From the NCBI GenBank assembly GCA_963706315.1, contig CAVPMA010000015.1, positions 434,001 to 498,000 on the forward strand: 64,000 nt of DNA, given 5' to 3'. This document shows, one piece after another, positions 25,658 through 33,226 of this stretch (its first letter is position 1; each line of letters begins with the position of its first letter). The stretch comes from CALMEC01 sp963706315. GTDB lineage: Bacteria; Actinomycetota; Thermoleophilia; Miltoncostaeales; Miltoncostaeaceae. A model generated the notes under the pieces. It saw only the letters and a list, made by a program, of their open reading frames with translations. It was not told the origin of the DNA and did not search any database. The translations under genes were made by a program, and so were the position numbers.

Positions 25658-27403
25658 GTGACATCCACGACGCTCGTCATCTCGGTCGCAACCGTCTGCG
25701 CGGCGGTCCTGCTCGCGGTGCTGGCGGGGTGGCGCCGAGCGAGCCTCGCCCACACGTCGGACCTGCGGCTCGCACATGCGCTGAGCCGCGCCGTCGGCGG
25801 GCTGGTCGACCTCGACGAGGTGTACCGCACGACCGTCCGGATGCTCCACGAGCGGATGCCGGGCGAGGGCGTCGCGATCCTGCGGCGCACGCCGACCGGT
25901 CACGTTGCCCTTGTCGCCGCGCGGGGTGAGCTCCTGATCGAGTCCGGATACGTCCAGAGCCTCGACGAGGGTCTCCTCGGGCTCGCGGTTCGCACCGGTC
26001 AGACCGTGGTCGCGGACGAGGTCCGAGACGATCCCCGCTGCGTGCTGGCGCCGGGCATGGAGCGCCTGCGGTCGGAGGCGGTGATCCCGATCCGCGACCG
26101 CGAGCAGGTGGTGCAAGCGGTCATCGACGTGACCTCGCCCCGCCCGCGCCGATTCGGGTCGACGGAGACATCGCTCTTCGGCACGGTCGCCGCCGCGCTC
26201 GAGGGCGCGGTCACCGCGGCGTCACTGTTCGAGCGCCTGGCTGCGCAGGCCGCGACGGATCCGCTCACGGGTCTTCCGAACCACCGCGTGTTCCACGAGC
26301 AGCTCGCCGCTGCGATCACCACCGCCGTCGAGGTGGGCGAGCCGCTGGCGTTGTGCGTGCTCGACCTCGACCGGTTCAAGGAGATCAACGACTCCGAGGG
26401 GCACCAGGCCGGCGACCGGCTCCTCGTCCAGGTGGCGCGGGCGCTGGCCGCCAACGTCCGCCGCGGCGAGACGCTCGCGCGCCTCGGGGGCGACGAGTTC
26501 GCATGGATTCTCCCGAGAGCCGACGCTCGCGCGGCGTTCGGCGCAGTGGAGCGGGCGCGCACGGCGGTGGCTCTGGAGATCGGCCGCAATGGCGCGACGA
26601 TCTCGGCGGGCATCTGCGACCTGGAGCACGCGGGGCAGGCCGACGAGCTGTTCCAGCTCGCCGACGGGGCGCTTTACTGGGCGAAGGCGCAGGGACGCGA
26701 CCTGTCGGTCTGCTACACGCCGCAGGTCGTCCAGGTGCTCTCGGCCGAGGAGCGCGCCGCGCAAGCCGAGCGTCGCCAGGCGCTCAAGGGCCTTCGAGCC
26801 CTGGCCAGGGCGGTCGACGCGCGGGATCCGCTGACCCAGCACCATTCGGAACGGGTCGCGTCGCTCGGGGTGGCGCTCGCCCGCCGGCTCGGCTGGCCGA
26901 CGGACGCGGTCGCGAGGCTCCACGAGGCGGCCCTGCTGCACGACGTCGGCAAGATCGGCGTCCCGGACGCCATCCTGCTGAAGGCCGGGCCGCTCGACGC
27001 CGGCGAGTTCGAGGCGATCAAGGGGCACGCGGCGTTGGGGGCGGCGATCGCCGGGGAGGTGCTCACGGCGGAGCAGGCGCGGTGGGTGCGCGGCCATCAC
27101 GAGCGGATCGACGGGACGGGCTATCCGGACGGCATCGCCGGCGAGGCGATCGTCGACGGTGCCCGCCTGCTGGCCCTCGCCGACGCGTGGGACGCGATGA
27201 CGAGCGACCGCCCCTACCGGCCGGCGATGGCCGCGGAGGAGGCTCTCGAGGAGTGCCGTCGGCAGTCCGGGCGTCAGTTCTGCCCGGTCGCGGTCGCCGC
27301 GCTCATCGAGGTGGTGGGGGCGGGGCGGCTCGGCGAACCCCTCGCGGGATTCGCCTCGCCGCCCCCGGCCCCCCTCGAGGCCCACGGTCTGCTGCCCGGC
27401 TGA
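25658..27403 (+). CDS. GAF-GGDEF-HD-GYP protein, bifunctional c-di-GMP enzyme
   Basis: A 581-residue protein from GTG 25658. An N-terminal membrane helix (VISVATVCAAVLLAVLAGW) leads to a GAF domain (about 35-190), a GGDEF domain (about 200-350) with DPLTGLPNHRVFHEQ and intact LGGDEFA, and an HD-GYP domain (about 380-555) with HHSERVASLG, LLHDVGKIGVPD and HHERIDGTGYPDGI. Both catalytic motifs are complete, so synthesis and breakdown of c-di-GMP are possible, probably under GAF control. The inhibitory site is not canonical (RRGE before the GGDEF). It ends 4 bp from the convergent MFS gene. Confidence 0.93.
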   Translation: MTSTTLVISVATVCAAVLLAVLAGWRRASLAHTSDLRLAHALSRAVGGLVDLDEVYRTTVRMLHERMPGEGVAILRRTPTGHVALVAARGELLIESGYVQSLDEGLLGLAVRTGQTVVADEVRDDPRCVLAPGMERLRSEAVIPIRDREQVVQAVIDVTSPRPRRFGSTETSLFGTVAAALEGAVTAASLFERLAAQAATDPLTGLPNHRVFHEQLAAAITTAVEVGEPLALCVLDLDRFKEINDSEGHQAGDRLLVQVARALAANVRRGETLARLGGDEFAWILPRADARAAFGAVERARTAVALEIGRNGATISAGICDLEHAGQADELFQLADGALYWAKAQGRDLSVCYTPQVVQVLSAEERAAQAERRQALKGLRALARAVDARDPLTQHHSERVASLGVALARRLGWPTDAVARLHEAALLHDVGKIGVPDAILLKAGPLDAGEFEAIKGHAALGAAIAGEVLTAEQARWVRGHHERIDGTGYPDGIAGEAIVDGARLLALADAWDAMTSDRPYRPAMAAEEALEECRRQSGRQFCPVAVAALIEVVGAGRLGEPLAGFASPPPAPLEAHGLLPG

Positions 27404-27406
27404 GCG

Positions 27407-28927
27407 TCAGGCTCGGACGCTGCCTTCCGCCGCCCGGGGTTCACCGACGGGCACGCGCTCCGGATCGTGTGACTCGTGCCGGCCGCGGAGGCTCGACACC
27501 GCCGCTCCCAGGAGTGAGAACGCCACGAGGATCCAGAGCGCGAGGTGCATCCCGTCCATGAAGGGCTGGAGCTTCTCGGTCGAGAGACCAGTCGTGAGGC
27601 CGCTGAAGATGCTGAAGAGCAGCTCGGTGGGCACGACCGCGGTGATGATCATGAGCATCAGGGCGATCGAGATGACCGCGCCGGTGTTCTGAAGCATCGT
27701 GCGCGTGCCGGAGGCGATGCCCCGCCGGTGCGGCGGGACGGCCGCCATCATCGCGCTGGTGTTCGGCGAGTTGAACGCGCCGGAGCCGACCCCGACGATG
27801 GCGAGCCACAGCGCCGACTCCCAGAACGGGCTGGCCACCTGCAGTGTGGTCATGCCGGCCAGGCCGACCGCGCAGAGCAGCATCCCTGCGACCGCCATCG
27901 CGCGGGAGCCGTGCCGGTCGGCCCACGCCCCGGCGAGGGGCGACGCCACGAGCATCCCGGCGGCGAGCGGCATGAGCTTGATCCCGGCGGTGATGGGGTC
28001 GTCGCCCTGCGGACCCTGGAAGTAGAAGACGAACAGGAACATCAGTGCGAAGCGGGCGAGCCCGTTCAGGAACGAAGCGGCGGCCGCGGCCCAGTAGATC
28101 CTGATCCGGAACAGCGAGAGATCGATCATCGGCGCCGGGCTTCGCAGCTCCACAAGAACCAGCAGGGGGAGCGCGACCGCGGCGACGGCGAGCCCCACGA
28201 GGACCATCGGTGCGCCCCAGCCGTCCAGGCCGGCGTCCGAGAGCCCCAGGACCAGGCCGGTCAGGCCCATGAGGGCGAGGACGTTGCCGAGCACGTCGTA
28301 GCTCGGCTTGTCCTCGCGCCGCACGAGCTCGCGCAGGGCGAGCGCGGCCCATGCGGTGCCGAGGACCCCCAAGGGGACGTTGAACCAGAAGACCCATTCC
28401 CAGCCGACGCCCACCAGCCAGCCGCCGAGCACCGGTCCCACGACCAGCCCGATCGCGGCGACCATGACGTTCGTGCCCATCGCCAGGCCGAGCTGGTGCC
28501 GCGGGAACGCATCGGTGACCAGGGCCCCTGAGTTCGCGAAGACGAACGCGCCGCCGATGCCCTGCAGGATGCGCCACAGGATGAGCTGGGTGCCCGAGCT
28601 CGAGAAGCCGGCGCCGAGCGACGCGAGGGTGAACACGGCCATTCCGGCGACGTAGAGGCGCTTACGGCCGATCTGGTCGGCGAGCCGCCCGGCGCTGAGG
28701 AGCAGGGCGGTGCTGGCGACCATGTACGCGAGGATCACCCACACCAGGGTCAGGAGCGACGTGCCGAGCGCCCGCTCGACATCCGGGAGCGCGATCAGCA
28801 GCGTCCCGCTGTTGACGGTCGCGAGGAACATGCCGAGGCTCGTGACCGAGAGGACCCACCAGCGGTAGTGGGGGTGGTCGGAGGAGACTCCGATCCGGGG
28901 TCGCAGATGAGGGCACGAGTGAGACAT
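27407..28927 (-). CDS. MFS drug:H+ antiporter, DHA2 (14-helix) type, copy 1
   Basis: A 506-residue MFS exporter with about 14 helices. It shows GRLADQIGRKRLYVAG (motif A), LQGIGGAFVFANSGALVTDAF and GPVLGGWLVGVGWEWVFWFNVPLG (motif C region), all typical of EmrB/QacA-type pumps. ATG 28927 begins MSH, the same three codons as the second MFS gene, and these codons lie inside a palindromic operator; a GTG at 28942 would extend it by five residues. Two copies of the operator cover its start region, so control by the nearby TetR protein is likely. Confidence 0.92.
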   Translation of the reverse strand: MSHSCPHLRPRIGVSSDHPHYRWWVLSVTSLGMFLATVNSGTLLIALPDVERALGTSLLTLVWVILAYMVASTALLLSAGRLADQIGRKRLYVAGMAVFTLASLGAGFSSSGTQLILWRILQGIGGAFVFANSGALVTDAFPRHQLGLAMGTNVMVAAIGLVVGPVLGGWLVGVGWEWVFWFNVPLGVLGTAWAALALRELVRREDKPSYDVLGNVLALMGLTGLVLGLSDAGLDGWGAPMVLVGLAVAAVALPLLVLVELRSPAPMIDLSLFRIRIYWAAAAASFLNGLARFALMFLFVFYFQGPQGDDPITAGIKLMPLAAGMLVASPLAGAWADRHGSRAMAVAGMLLCAVGLAGMTTLQVASPFWESALWLAIVGVGSGAFNSPNTSAMMAAVPPHRRGIASGTRTMLQNTGAVISIALMLMIITAVVPTELLFSIFSGLTTGLSTEKLQPFMDGMHLALWILVAFSLLGAAVSSLRGRHESHDPERVPVGEPRAAEGSVRA

Positions 28928-28938
28928 CGCTGTCTCAC
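28919..28938. promoter_or_regulatory. TetR-type operator, copy 1 (over MFS copy 1 start codon)
   Basis: A perfect 8+8 inverted repeat with a 4-nt spacer: GTGAGACA-TCGC-TGTCTCAC. The minus-strand ATG TCT CAC that opens MFS copy 1 is its left arm. The same palindrome occurs at 28951 and 30419. Confidence 0.85.
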
Positions 28939-28950
28939 ACACTATCGCAT

Positions 28951-28970
28951 GTGAGACACAAGTGTCTCAG
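28951..28970. promoter_or_regulatory. TetR-type operator, copy 2 (upstream of MFS copy 1)
   Basis: GTGAGACA-CAAG-TGTCTCAG, the same palindrome with one mismatch in the last base. It sits about 24-43 nt upstream of the MFS copy 1 ATG, a promoter position, and overlaps the stop codon of MFS copy 2. Confidence 0.8.
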
Positions 28971-30427
28971 CCCGCGGATGCGCCCCCCGTGGCAGGAACC
29001 GGTTCGAGGACGTGCGGTCCCCGCGGGATCGGGATCACGGCCGCGAGGCCGACCAAGGCACCGATCCCCGCGACGAGGAAGGTGAGCGAGAACGCCTTCT
29101 CCGCGGGCAGGCTGGTGCCCGCGACGGTGAACGTGGTGAGAAAGGCGGCGGAGAGCTGGCCGCCGATCACGCCCCCGATGGTGCGCATGACCGTGTTCAT
29201 GCCCATCGCGACGCCGGTCACGCTCGGGGCGACCGCGTCGACGATCAGCTTGGCCAGCATCGCGTACACGAGTCCGATGCCCCCTCCGAGCACCGCGATC
29301 GCAAGCACGATCTCCAGCCCCGTCTCGTGCGCGACGCACAGCATCAGCGCCGCGATCCCGATGAGCAGGAGGCCCGCGAAGGTGAGCGCCCTCGCGCCGA
29401 CGCGCGGCTCGATTGCCCCGCCGATCGGACCGACGATGAGCATCGTGATGGTGGCCGGCAGCAGGTACAGGCCGGCGACGATGACGCTGCCCGAGAAGCC
29501 GAAGTCGACCTTGGCCGCGAGATCGGCTGGCAGGCCGTGCCCGAGTTGCACGAGGGTCGGCATCAGCAGGTACGTCGCGTACATCGAGAAGCCCACCATC
29601 ATGGCGAGCACGTTGGTCCAGAACACGGCCGGCTGGCGCATGACCCGCATGTCCATCATGGGGTCGGGCACCTTCGTCTCAACCCAGACCCAGAGGGCCA
29701 GCACGGCGAACGCGAGCGCGAAGACGCCGAGGGTGAGCGCGCTGAGCCACCCCCAGCGCGAGCCCTCGCTGAGCGCGAGCAGGAGCGCCGACAGGCCGAT
29801 GGAGAGCGTGAGCACGCCCCAGCCGTCGAAGCGGGAGGGGGTGCGCACCGGCGACTCGGGGATGAGCTTCACGACGAGGACGAGGGCGACCACCACGGGC
29901 ATCGCGCCGAACCAGAAGAGCCAGTGCCAGCTCAGGTGCTGCAGGATCACGCCGGAGAGCACGAGGCCGATCCCAGCGCCCACGCCGAAGGTCGCGGACA
30001 ACAGACCAAGTGCGACGCCGACCCGTTCGCGGGGAAACTCGTCGCGGACGATGCCGAACGACAGCGGGAAGATCGCCCCGGCGGCGCCTTGCAGCGCTCG
30101 TGCCGCGATCAGGGTGGCGATCGACGTGGACAGGGCCGCGGCCACGGTTCCGATGGCGAAGATGCCGAGTGCCACGGCCAGCAGCCGTCGCTTGCCGTAG
30201 GTGTCGCCCAGCTTGCCGAGCGGCGTGGTCGCGACCGCCGATGTGAGTAGGAAGCCGGTGAACACCCATGCCGCCCATGTCGCGGTTGTGTGCAGGTCCT
30301 GCTGGAAGATCGGCAGCGCGGGCACCACCAGCGTCTGCTGCAGGACGTAGGCGACGCAGGCGATCGACAGCACGGTGAGCGTGAGGCCGGGGCGGCGGCG
30401 CGTCTGGGCGGGATCGGGGTGAGACAT
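28967..30427 (-). CDS. MFS drug:H+ antiporter, DHA2 type, copy 2
   Basis: A 486-residue exporter of the same 14-helix family: LGKLGDTYGKRRLLAVALG (motif A), LQGAAGAIFPLSFGIVRDEFP and GIGLVLSGVILQHLSWHWLFW. It is clearly different in detail from copy 1, so this is not a recent duplication. ATG 30427 opens with MSH, encoded by the arm of the third operator. It is divergent from tetR with only 28 bp between the starts. Substrates are unknown; the arrangement suggests inducible efflux. Confidence 0.92.
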   Translation of the reverse strand: MSHPDPAQTRRRPGLTLTVLSIACVAYVLQQTLVVPALPIFQQDLHTTATWAAWVFTGFLLTSAVATTPLGKLGDTYGKRRLLAVALGIFAIGTVAAALSTSIATLIAARALQGAAGAIFPLSFGIVRDEFPRERVGVALGLLSATFGVGAGIGLVLSGVILQHLSWHWLFWFGAMPVVVALVLVVKLIPESPVRTPSRFDGWGVLTLSIGLSALLLALSEGSRWGWLSALTLGVFALAFAVLALWVWVETKVPDPMMDMRVMRQPAVFWTNVLAMMVGFSMYATYLLMPTLVQLGHGLPADLAAKVDFGFSGSVIVAGLYLLPATITMLIVGPIGGAIEPRVGARALTFAGLLLIGIAALMLCVAHETGLEIVLAIAVLGGGIGLVYAMLAKLIVDAVAPSVTGVAMGMNTVMRTIGGVIGGQLSAAFLTTFTVAGTSLPAEKAFSLTFLVAGIGALVGLAAVIPIPRGPHVLEPVPATGGASAG

Positions 30428-30438
30428 AAGTGTCTCAC
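30419..30438. promoter_or_regulatory. TetR-type operator, copy 3 (between MFS copy 2 and tetR)
   Basis: GTGAGACA-TAAG-TGTCTCAC, a perfect palindrome identical in both arms to copy 1. It covers the first three codons of MFS copy 2 and lies just upstream of the -10-like TAATAT of tetR, so one bound dimer could block both directions. Confidence 0.88.
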
Positions 30439-30441
30439 GAG

Positions 30442-30447
30442 TAATAT
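30442..30447 (+). promoter_or_regulatory. -10-like element of the tetR promoter
   Basis: TAATAT lies 8 bp before the tetR ATG at 30456. Transcription would start at or next to the ATG, implying a leaderless message. No ribosome-binding site is visible before the ATG, which agrees. Confidence 0.5.
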
Positions 30448-30455
30448 CACAACCG

Positions 30456-31064
30456 ATGCCCGGCGCGACCCCCTCACCGGCCGAACCCGCGACCACCGTG
30501 GCGCCGGAGCCCGCCGGCACCGAGCGGCGCATCCTCACCGCGGCGATCCGGCTGCTGGCCGACGACGCCACGGCCAGCATGAGCGACGTCGCGTCGGCGA
30601 CCGGGGTGGGGCGCGCGACCCTGTACCGGCACTTCGCCTCCCGCGAGGAGCTCCTTCGGGCGATCCGCCTCGAGTCGTTGCGCGAGTGCCGGCAGGCGCT
30701 CGAGGACGTGCCGGCGCCGGATGCGGGGTTCGAGGAGGAGCTGCGCCAGGTGATCGCGGCGCTGCTGCGGGTGCTCGACCGCTACCGGGTGCTCGTGGCG
30801 GCTCCCCCGGCGGACCGGACCGACCCGGAGCAGCGCCCCCTCCTCGAGGAGATCGAGCGTCCGCTCCTCGACCTGATCCGCCGTGGCGCGGCGGCCGGCG
30901 AGCTCGCCCCCGATCTCGATCCTGCGCTTGTGCTGGTAATGCTGAGCGGGCTCCTGACCGGCGCGCGGCGGGCGATTGCCGAGGGCCGGCTGAGTGCCGA
31001 CCTGGCCGACGAGGTGCTCGCGCGCACGCTCTTGCACGGCATCGGCGCACCGCCGCCCGCCTGA
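30456..31064 (+). CDS. TetR-family transcriptional regulator
   Basis: A 202-residue regulator. A proline/alanine-rich N-terminal tail (about 20 residues) precedes the HTH: ERRILTAAIRLLADD, SMSDVASATGVGRATLYRHF, SREELLRAI. The helical ligand domain (about 75-195) is of the multidrug type. It is divergent from MFS copy 2, and three copies of one palindrome flank the two MFS starts and its own promoter. It is thus the likely local repressor of both pumps and of itself. Confidence 0.92.
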   Translation: MPGATPSPAEPATTVAPEPAGTERRILTAAIRLLADDATASMSDVASATGVGRATLYRHFASREELLRAIRLESLRECRQALEDVPAPDAGFEEELRQVIAALLRVLDRYRVLVAAPPADRTDPEQRPLLEEIERPLLDLIRRGAAAGELAPDLDPALVLVMLSGLLTGARRAIAEGRLSADLADEVLARTLLHGIGAPPPA

Positions 31065-31119
31065 CCGAAGCTGCATCGTGGACGGAGGGTCGCCCCGTAC
31101 CGCGGCGCCCCGTTGATGT

Positions 31120-31167
31120 GGCACGACCGGCGTGCACCGCGTCTTGGCGGTACACGCCGGTCGTGCC
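31120..31167. repeat. Long near-perfect hairpin between convergent genes
   Basis: Stem arms 31120-31134 and 31153-31167 are perfectly complementary over 15 bp (GGCACGACCGGCGTG / CACGCCGGTCGTGCC). After one C/A mismatch a further 5-bp stem (ACCGC/GCGGT) closes a 6-nt loop, GTCTTG. It lies between the ends of tetR and the leftward unit at 31177-31817, so a bidirectional transcription stop is likely. There is no T-run on either side, so it is not a textbook intrinsic terminator. Confidence 0.8.
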
Positions 31168-31176
31168 GATCCGCCG

Positions 31177-31236
31177 CTACCGCCGGCGTGCGACGCGGCG
31201 GGATGTGCGCCGCGCGACCCTGCGTGATCCCATCAT
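31177..31236 (-). CDS. Arginine-rich 19-residue peptide, possibly remnant
   Basis: Behind a perfect AGGAGG (31250-31245, 8-nt spacing) two ATG codons open a short frame reading MMGSRRVARRTSRRVARRR before TAG at 31179-31177. Ten of 19 residues are Arg. In other bacteria a longer basic protein sometimes follows DUF1269 genes, so this may be a truncated relative or a true micropeptide. Evidence is the ribosome-binding site and position only. Confidence 0.35.
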   Translation of the reverse strand: MMGSRRVARRTSRRVARRR

Positions 31237-31265
31237 GGTCTCTGCCTCCTGTCGAAATGTGGCGC

Positions 31266-31817
31266 CTACGCGCCCGATGGTGTTTGGGCTTGTGTCTCGA
31301 TCGCGTGGAGCTCCTGCGCCTCCTCGGCGGACAGCAGACCGATCTCGACGAGGTCGAGCGGACTGATGAACCCGTCTGAGATCCGGAAGCCTCCCGCTCG
31401 CGCGATCGCGTCGCGCAGCGGCACGGCCCAGTGGTGCTCGATCAGGAGCAGCGCTGCGGCGGAGTCGTTTGGGATCTCCTCGATGACATCCCAGGCATCC
31501 TCGTCGGAGAACACCTTGATGCCATCGACGGCCGCGTCGGCGCCGGCCTCGGCGCCCGCCTCGAGCCCTTCTTCCCCTTCGATCCCCAGGCCGATCAGCG
31601 CACCGACCTTGCTGCCAAGCTCGATCGCCTCCGCGCGGCTGAGGTTGCTGAGATGCATCACCTCGATCTCGCCCTCGGCGTCCTTGTAGACGGCGAGCGA
31701 GTCGATCACTCGCACCGTGTCGCTCTCACGGAGTCTCTCGAGCTCCTCGATGACCTCGCCGTGGAAGTCCGGTTGCTCGAAGCCGAGCACCAGCAGCTGT
31801 ACCGGTCCAATCGCCAT
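31266..31817 (-). CDS. DUF1269/DUF6325-family protein
   Basis: A 183-residue acidic protein. The N-terminal ferredoxin-like half has GPVQLLVLGFEQPDFHGEVI and RESDTVRVIDSLAVYKDAEG. A small Gly/Ala-rich segment (about 85-110) and ALLLIEHHWAVPLRDAIARAGG follow, and the C-terminal DGFISPLDLVEIG resembles a SHOCT-like tail. A good ribosome-binding site (AAGGAGA) precedes ATG 31817. The family is linked to membrane or stress proteins, without a proven role. Confidence 0.85.
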   Translation of the reverse strand: MAIGPVQLLVLGFEQPDFHGEVIEELERLRESDTVRVIDSLAVYKDAEGEIEVMHLSNLSRAEAIELGSKVGALIGLGIEGEEGLEAGAEAGADAAVDGIKVFSDEDAWDVIEEIPNDSAAALLLIEHHWAVPLRDAIARAGGFRISDGFISPLDLVEIGLLSAEEAQELHAIETQAQTPSGA

Positions 31818-32335
31818 GGTGTCTCCTTTCGTCGGTTGAGGCTGCGCACTCGTTGGTGACGGCCATGCGGCTGAGCCGCTCGGCCTCCGCGTGTGGATCA
31901 GGTCGCCACGTGTCTCGCGTCTGCGGGTAGGGGACCAATCTCACCGTCACCGACTTCCGCGTCAAGGCCTCATGGGGTTGTCCGCCGCCAGGGACTCTCC
32001 CAGCGGGCAGCCCCGGAAGCATCCGGGCCGGACCGAGCCGTCGATGTGGGAAAGCCCGGGGCCGGGGCCCGGTGGGGAGAACCCCGTGTTCGGGTATGTC
32101 CGCACGCGGTCGGGCGCTGGCCTTGTCCCCGACGGCGCGGAGAGCACTCGGATCTCGAGCTGCCGTTCGCACCGGCCATGGCTCATCGGGGATGTGACCG
32201 GTTGGGCTGCCGGACGGGCCAGCCCCTCCGGCGGGATCTCGCTGGGCGTTTCCGTGCGGGCAACCCGCACTCGGCATGATCAGGGGGAAGGATGCGGGCG
32301 GGGTCGATCCGCCGAGCGACCGCGAGGAGCGATTG
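31818..32335. other. 518-bp region without a recognised gene
   Basis: It lies between the divergent DUF1269-type gene and the ABC ATPase gene and must contain both promoters. Several GC-rich self-complementary runs occur (for example CCCGGGGCCGGGGCCCGG near 32053-32072, and a GGGGAGAACCCC hairpin near 32075-32086), suggesting a structured leader. The short frames across it show no protein-like pattern. I do not recognise a known riboswitch or small RNA. Confidence 0.45.
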
Positions 32336-33226
32336 ATGGTGCACGCGATTCAGGCCGACGGTCTCAGCAAGCAGTACGGGGCGACGCTCGCCCTCGATCG
32401 GCTCGATCTGTCGGTCTCGCCGGGGGAGGTCTACGGGTTTCTCGGACCGAACGGCGCCGGGAAGACCACCGCGATCCGGCTGCTGCTCGGGCTGCACCGC
32501 CCGACGGCGGGCAGGGCCGAGGTATTCGGCATGGACGCATGGCGGGACGCTGTCGCGGTGCACCGCCGGGTCGCGTACGTGGCCGGCGAGCCGTTCCTGT
32601 GGCCCGACCTCACCGCCGCCGAGACGCTCGAGTTCATCGCGCGCATCCGCGGCGGGGACGACCGCGCCTATCGCGACGACCTCGTCGATCGCTTCCGCCT
32701 CGACGTCGACAAGCGGGTGCGCGCGCTGTCCAAGGGCAACCGGCAGAAGGTCCAACTCGTCGCGGCCTTCGCCAGCCGGGCGGACCTCCTGCTCCTCGAC
32801 GAGCCGACGGCCGGTCTCGACCCGCTCATGGAGATGACGTTTCGTGAGACGGTGCGAGAGGCGACCGAACGGGGGCAGGCGATCTTCCTCTCGTCGCACA
32901 TGCTGAGCGAGGTCGAGGCGGTCTGCGACCACGTGGGGATCCTCCGTGCCGGGCGGCTCGTGGACCAGGGAAACCTCGCGGAGATGCGTCATCTCGGCTC
33001 GCACGTCGTCGAGGTGACGTTCGAAGGCGCGGTTCCGACGCTGCCGCCCCTCGACGGAGTCCACGCGGTCGACGCCGGGCCGAACGCGCTGCGCCTGGAG
33101 GTAAGCGGACCGCTGGCCCCGCTGCTGGCCGCGCTCGGGCGCACGCGCGTGGTGTCGCTGACGAGCCGGGAGCCCTCGCTCGAGGAGATCTTCCTCCACC
33201 ACTATGACGGGCGCGGCGCCCGGTGA
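32336..33226 (+). CDS. ABC-2 exporter ATPase subunit
   Basis: A 296-residue DrrA/Nod-type ATPase: Walker A GPNGAGKTT, VAYVAGEPFLWPDLTAAET after the Q-loop position, signature LSKGNRQKVQL, Walker B LLLLDEPTAGLDP and switch SSHMLSEVE. A C-terminal ~75-residue domain ends EPSLEEIFLHHY, as in exporters of this type. ATG 32336 has AGGAG 7 nt upstream; an in-frame start 60 nt earlier lacks one. It overlaps the permease gene by 4 nt. Confidence 0.92.
   Translation: MVHAIQADGLSKQYGATLALDRLDLSVSPGEVYGFLGPNGAGKTTAIRLLLGLHRPTAGRAEVFGMDAWRDAVAVHRRVAYVAGEPFLWPDLTAAETLEFIARIRGGDDRAYRDDLVDRFRLDVDKRVRALSKGNRQKVQLVAAFASRADLLLLDEPTAGLDPLMEMTFRETVREATERGQAIFLSSHMLSEVEAVCDHVGILRAGRLVDQGNLAEMRHLGSHVVEVTFEGAVPTLPPLDGVHAVDAGPNALRLEVSGPLAPLLAALGRTRVVSLTSREPSLEEIFLHHYDGRGAR

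Noticed and set aside
31962..32270. Minus-strand 102-codon frame in the structured intergenic region
   Set aside because: No ribosome-binding site and no protein-like pattern; the region is dominated by GC-rich pairing.
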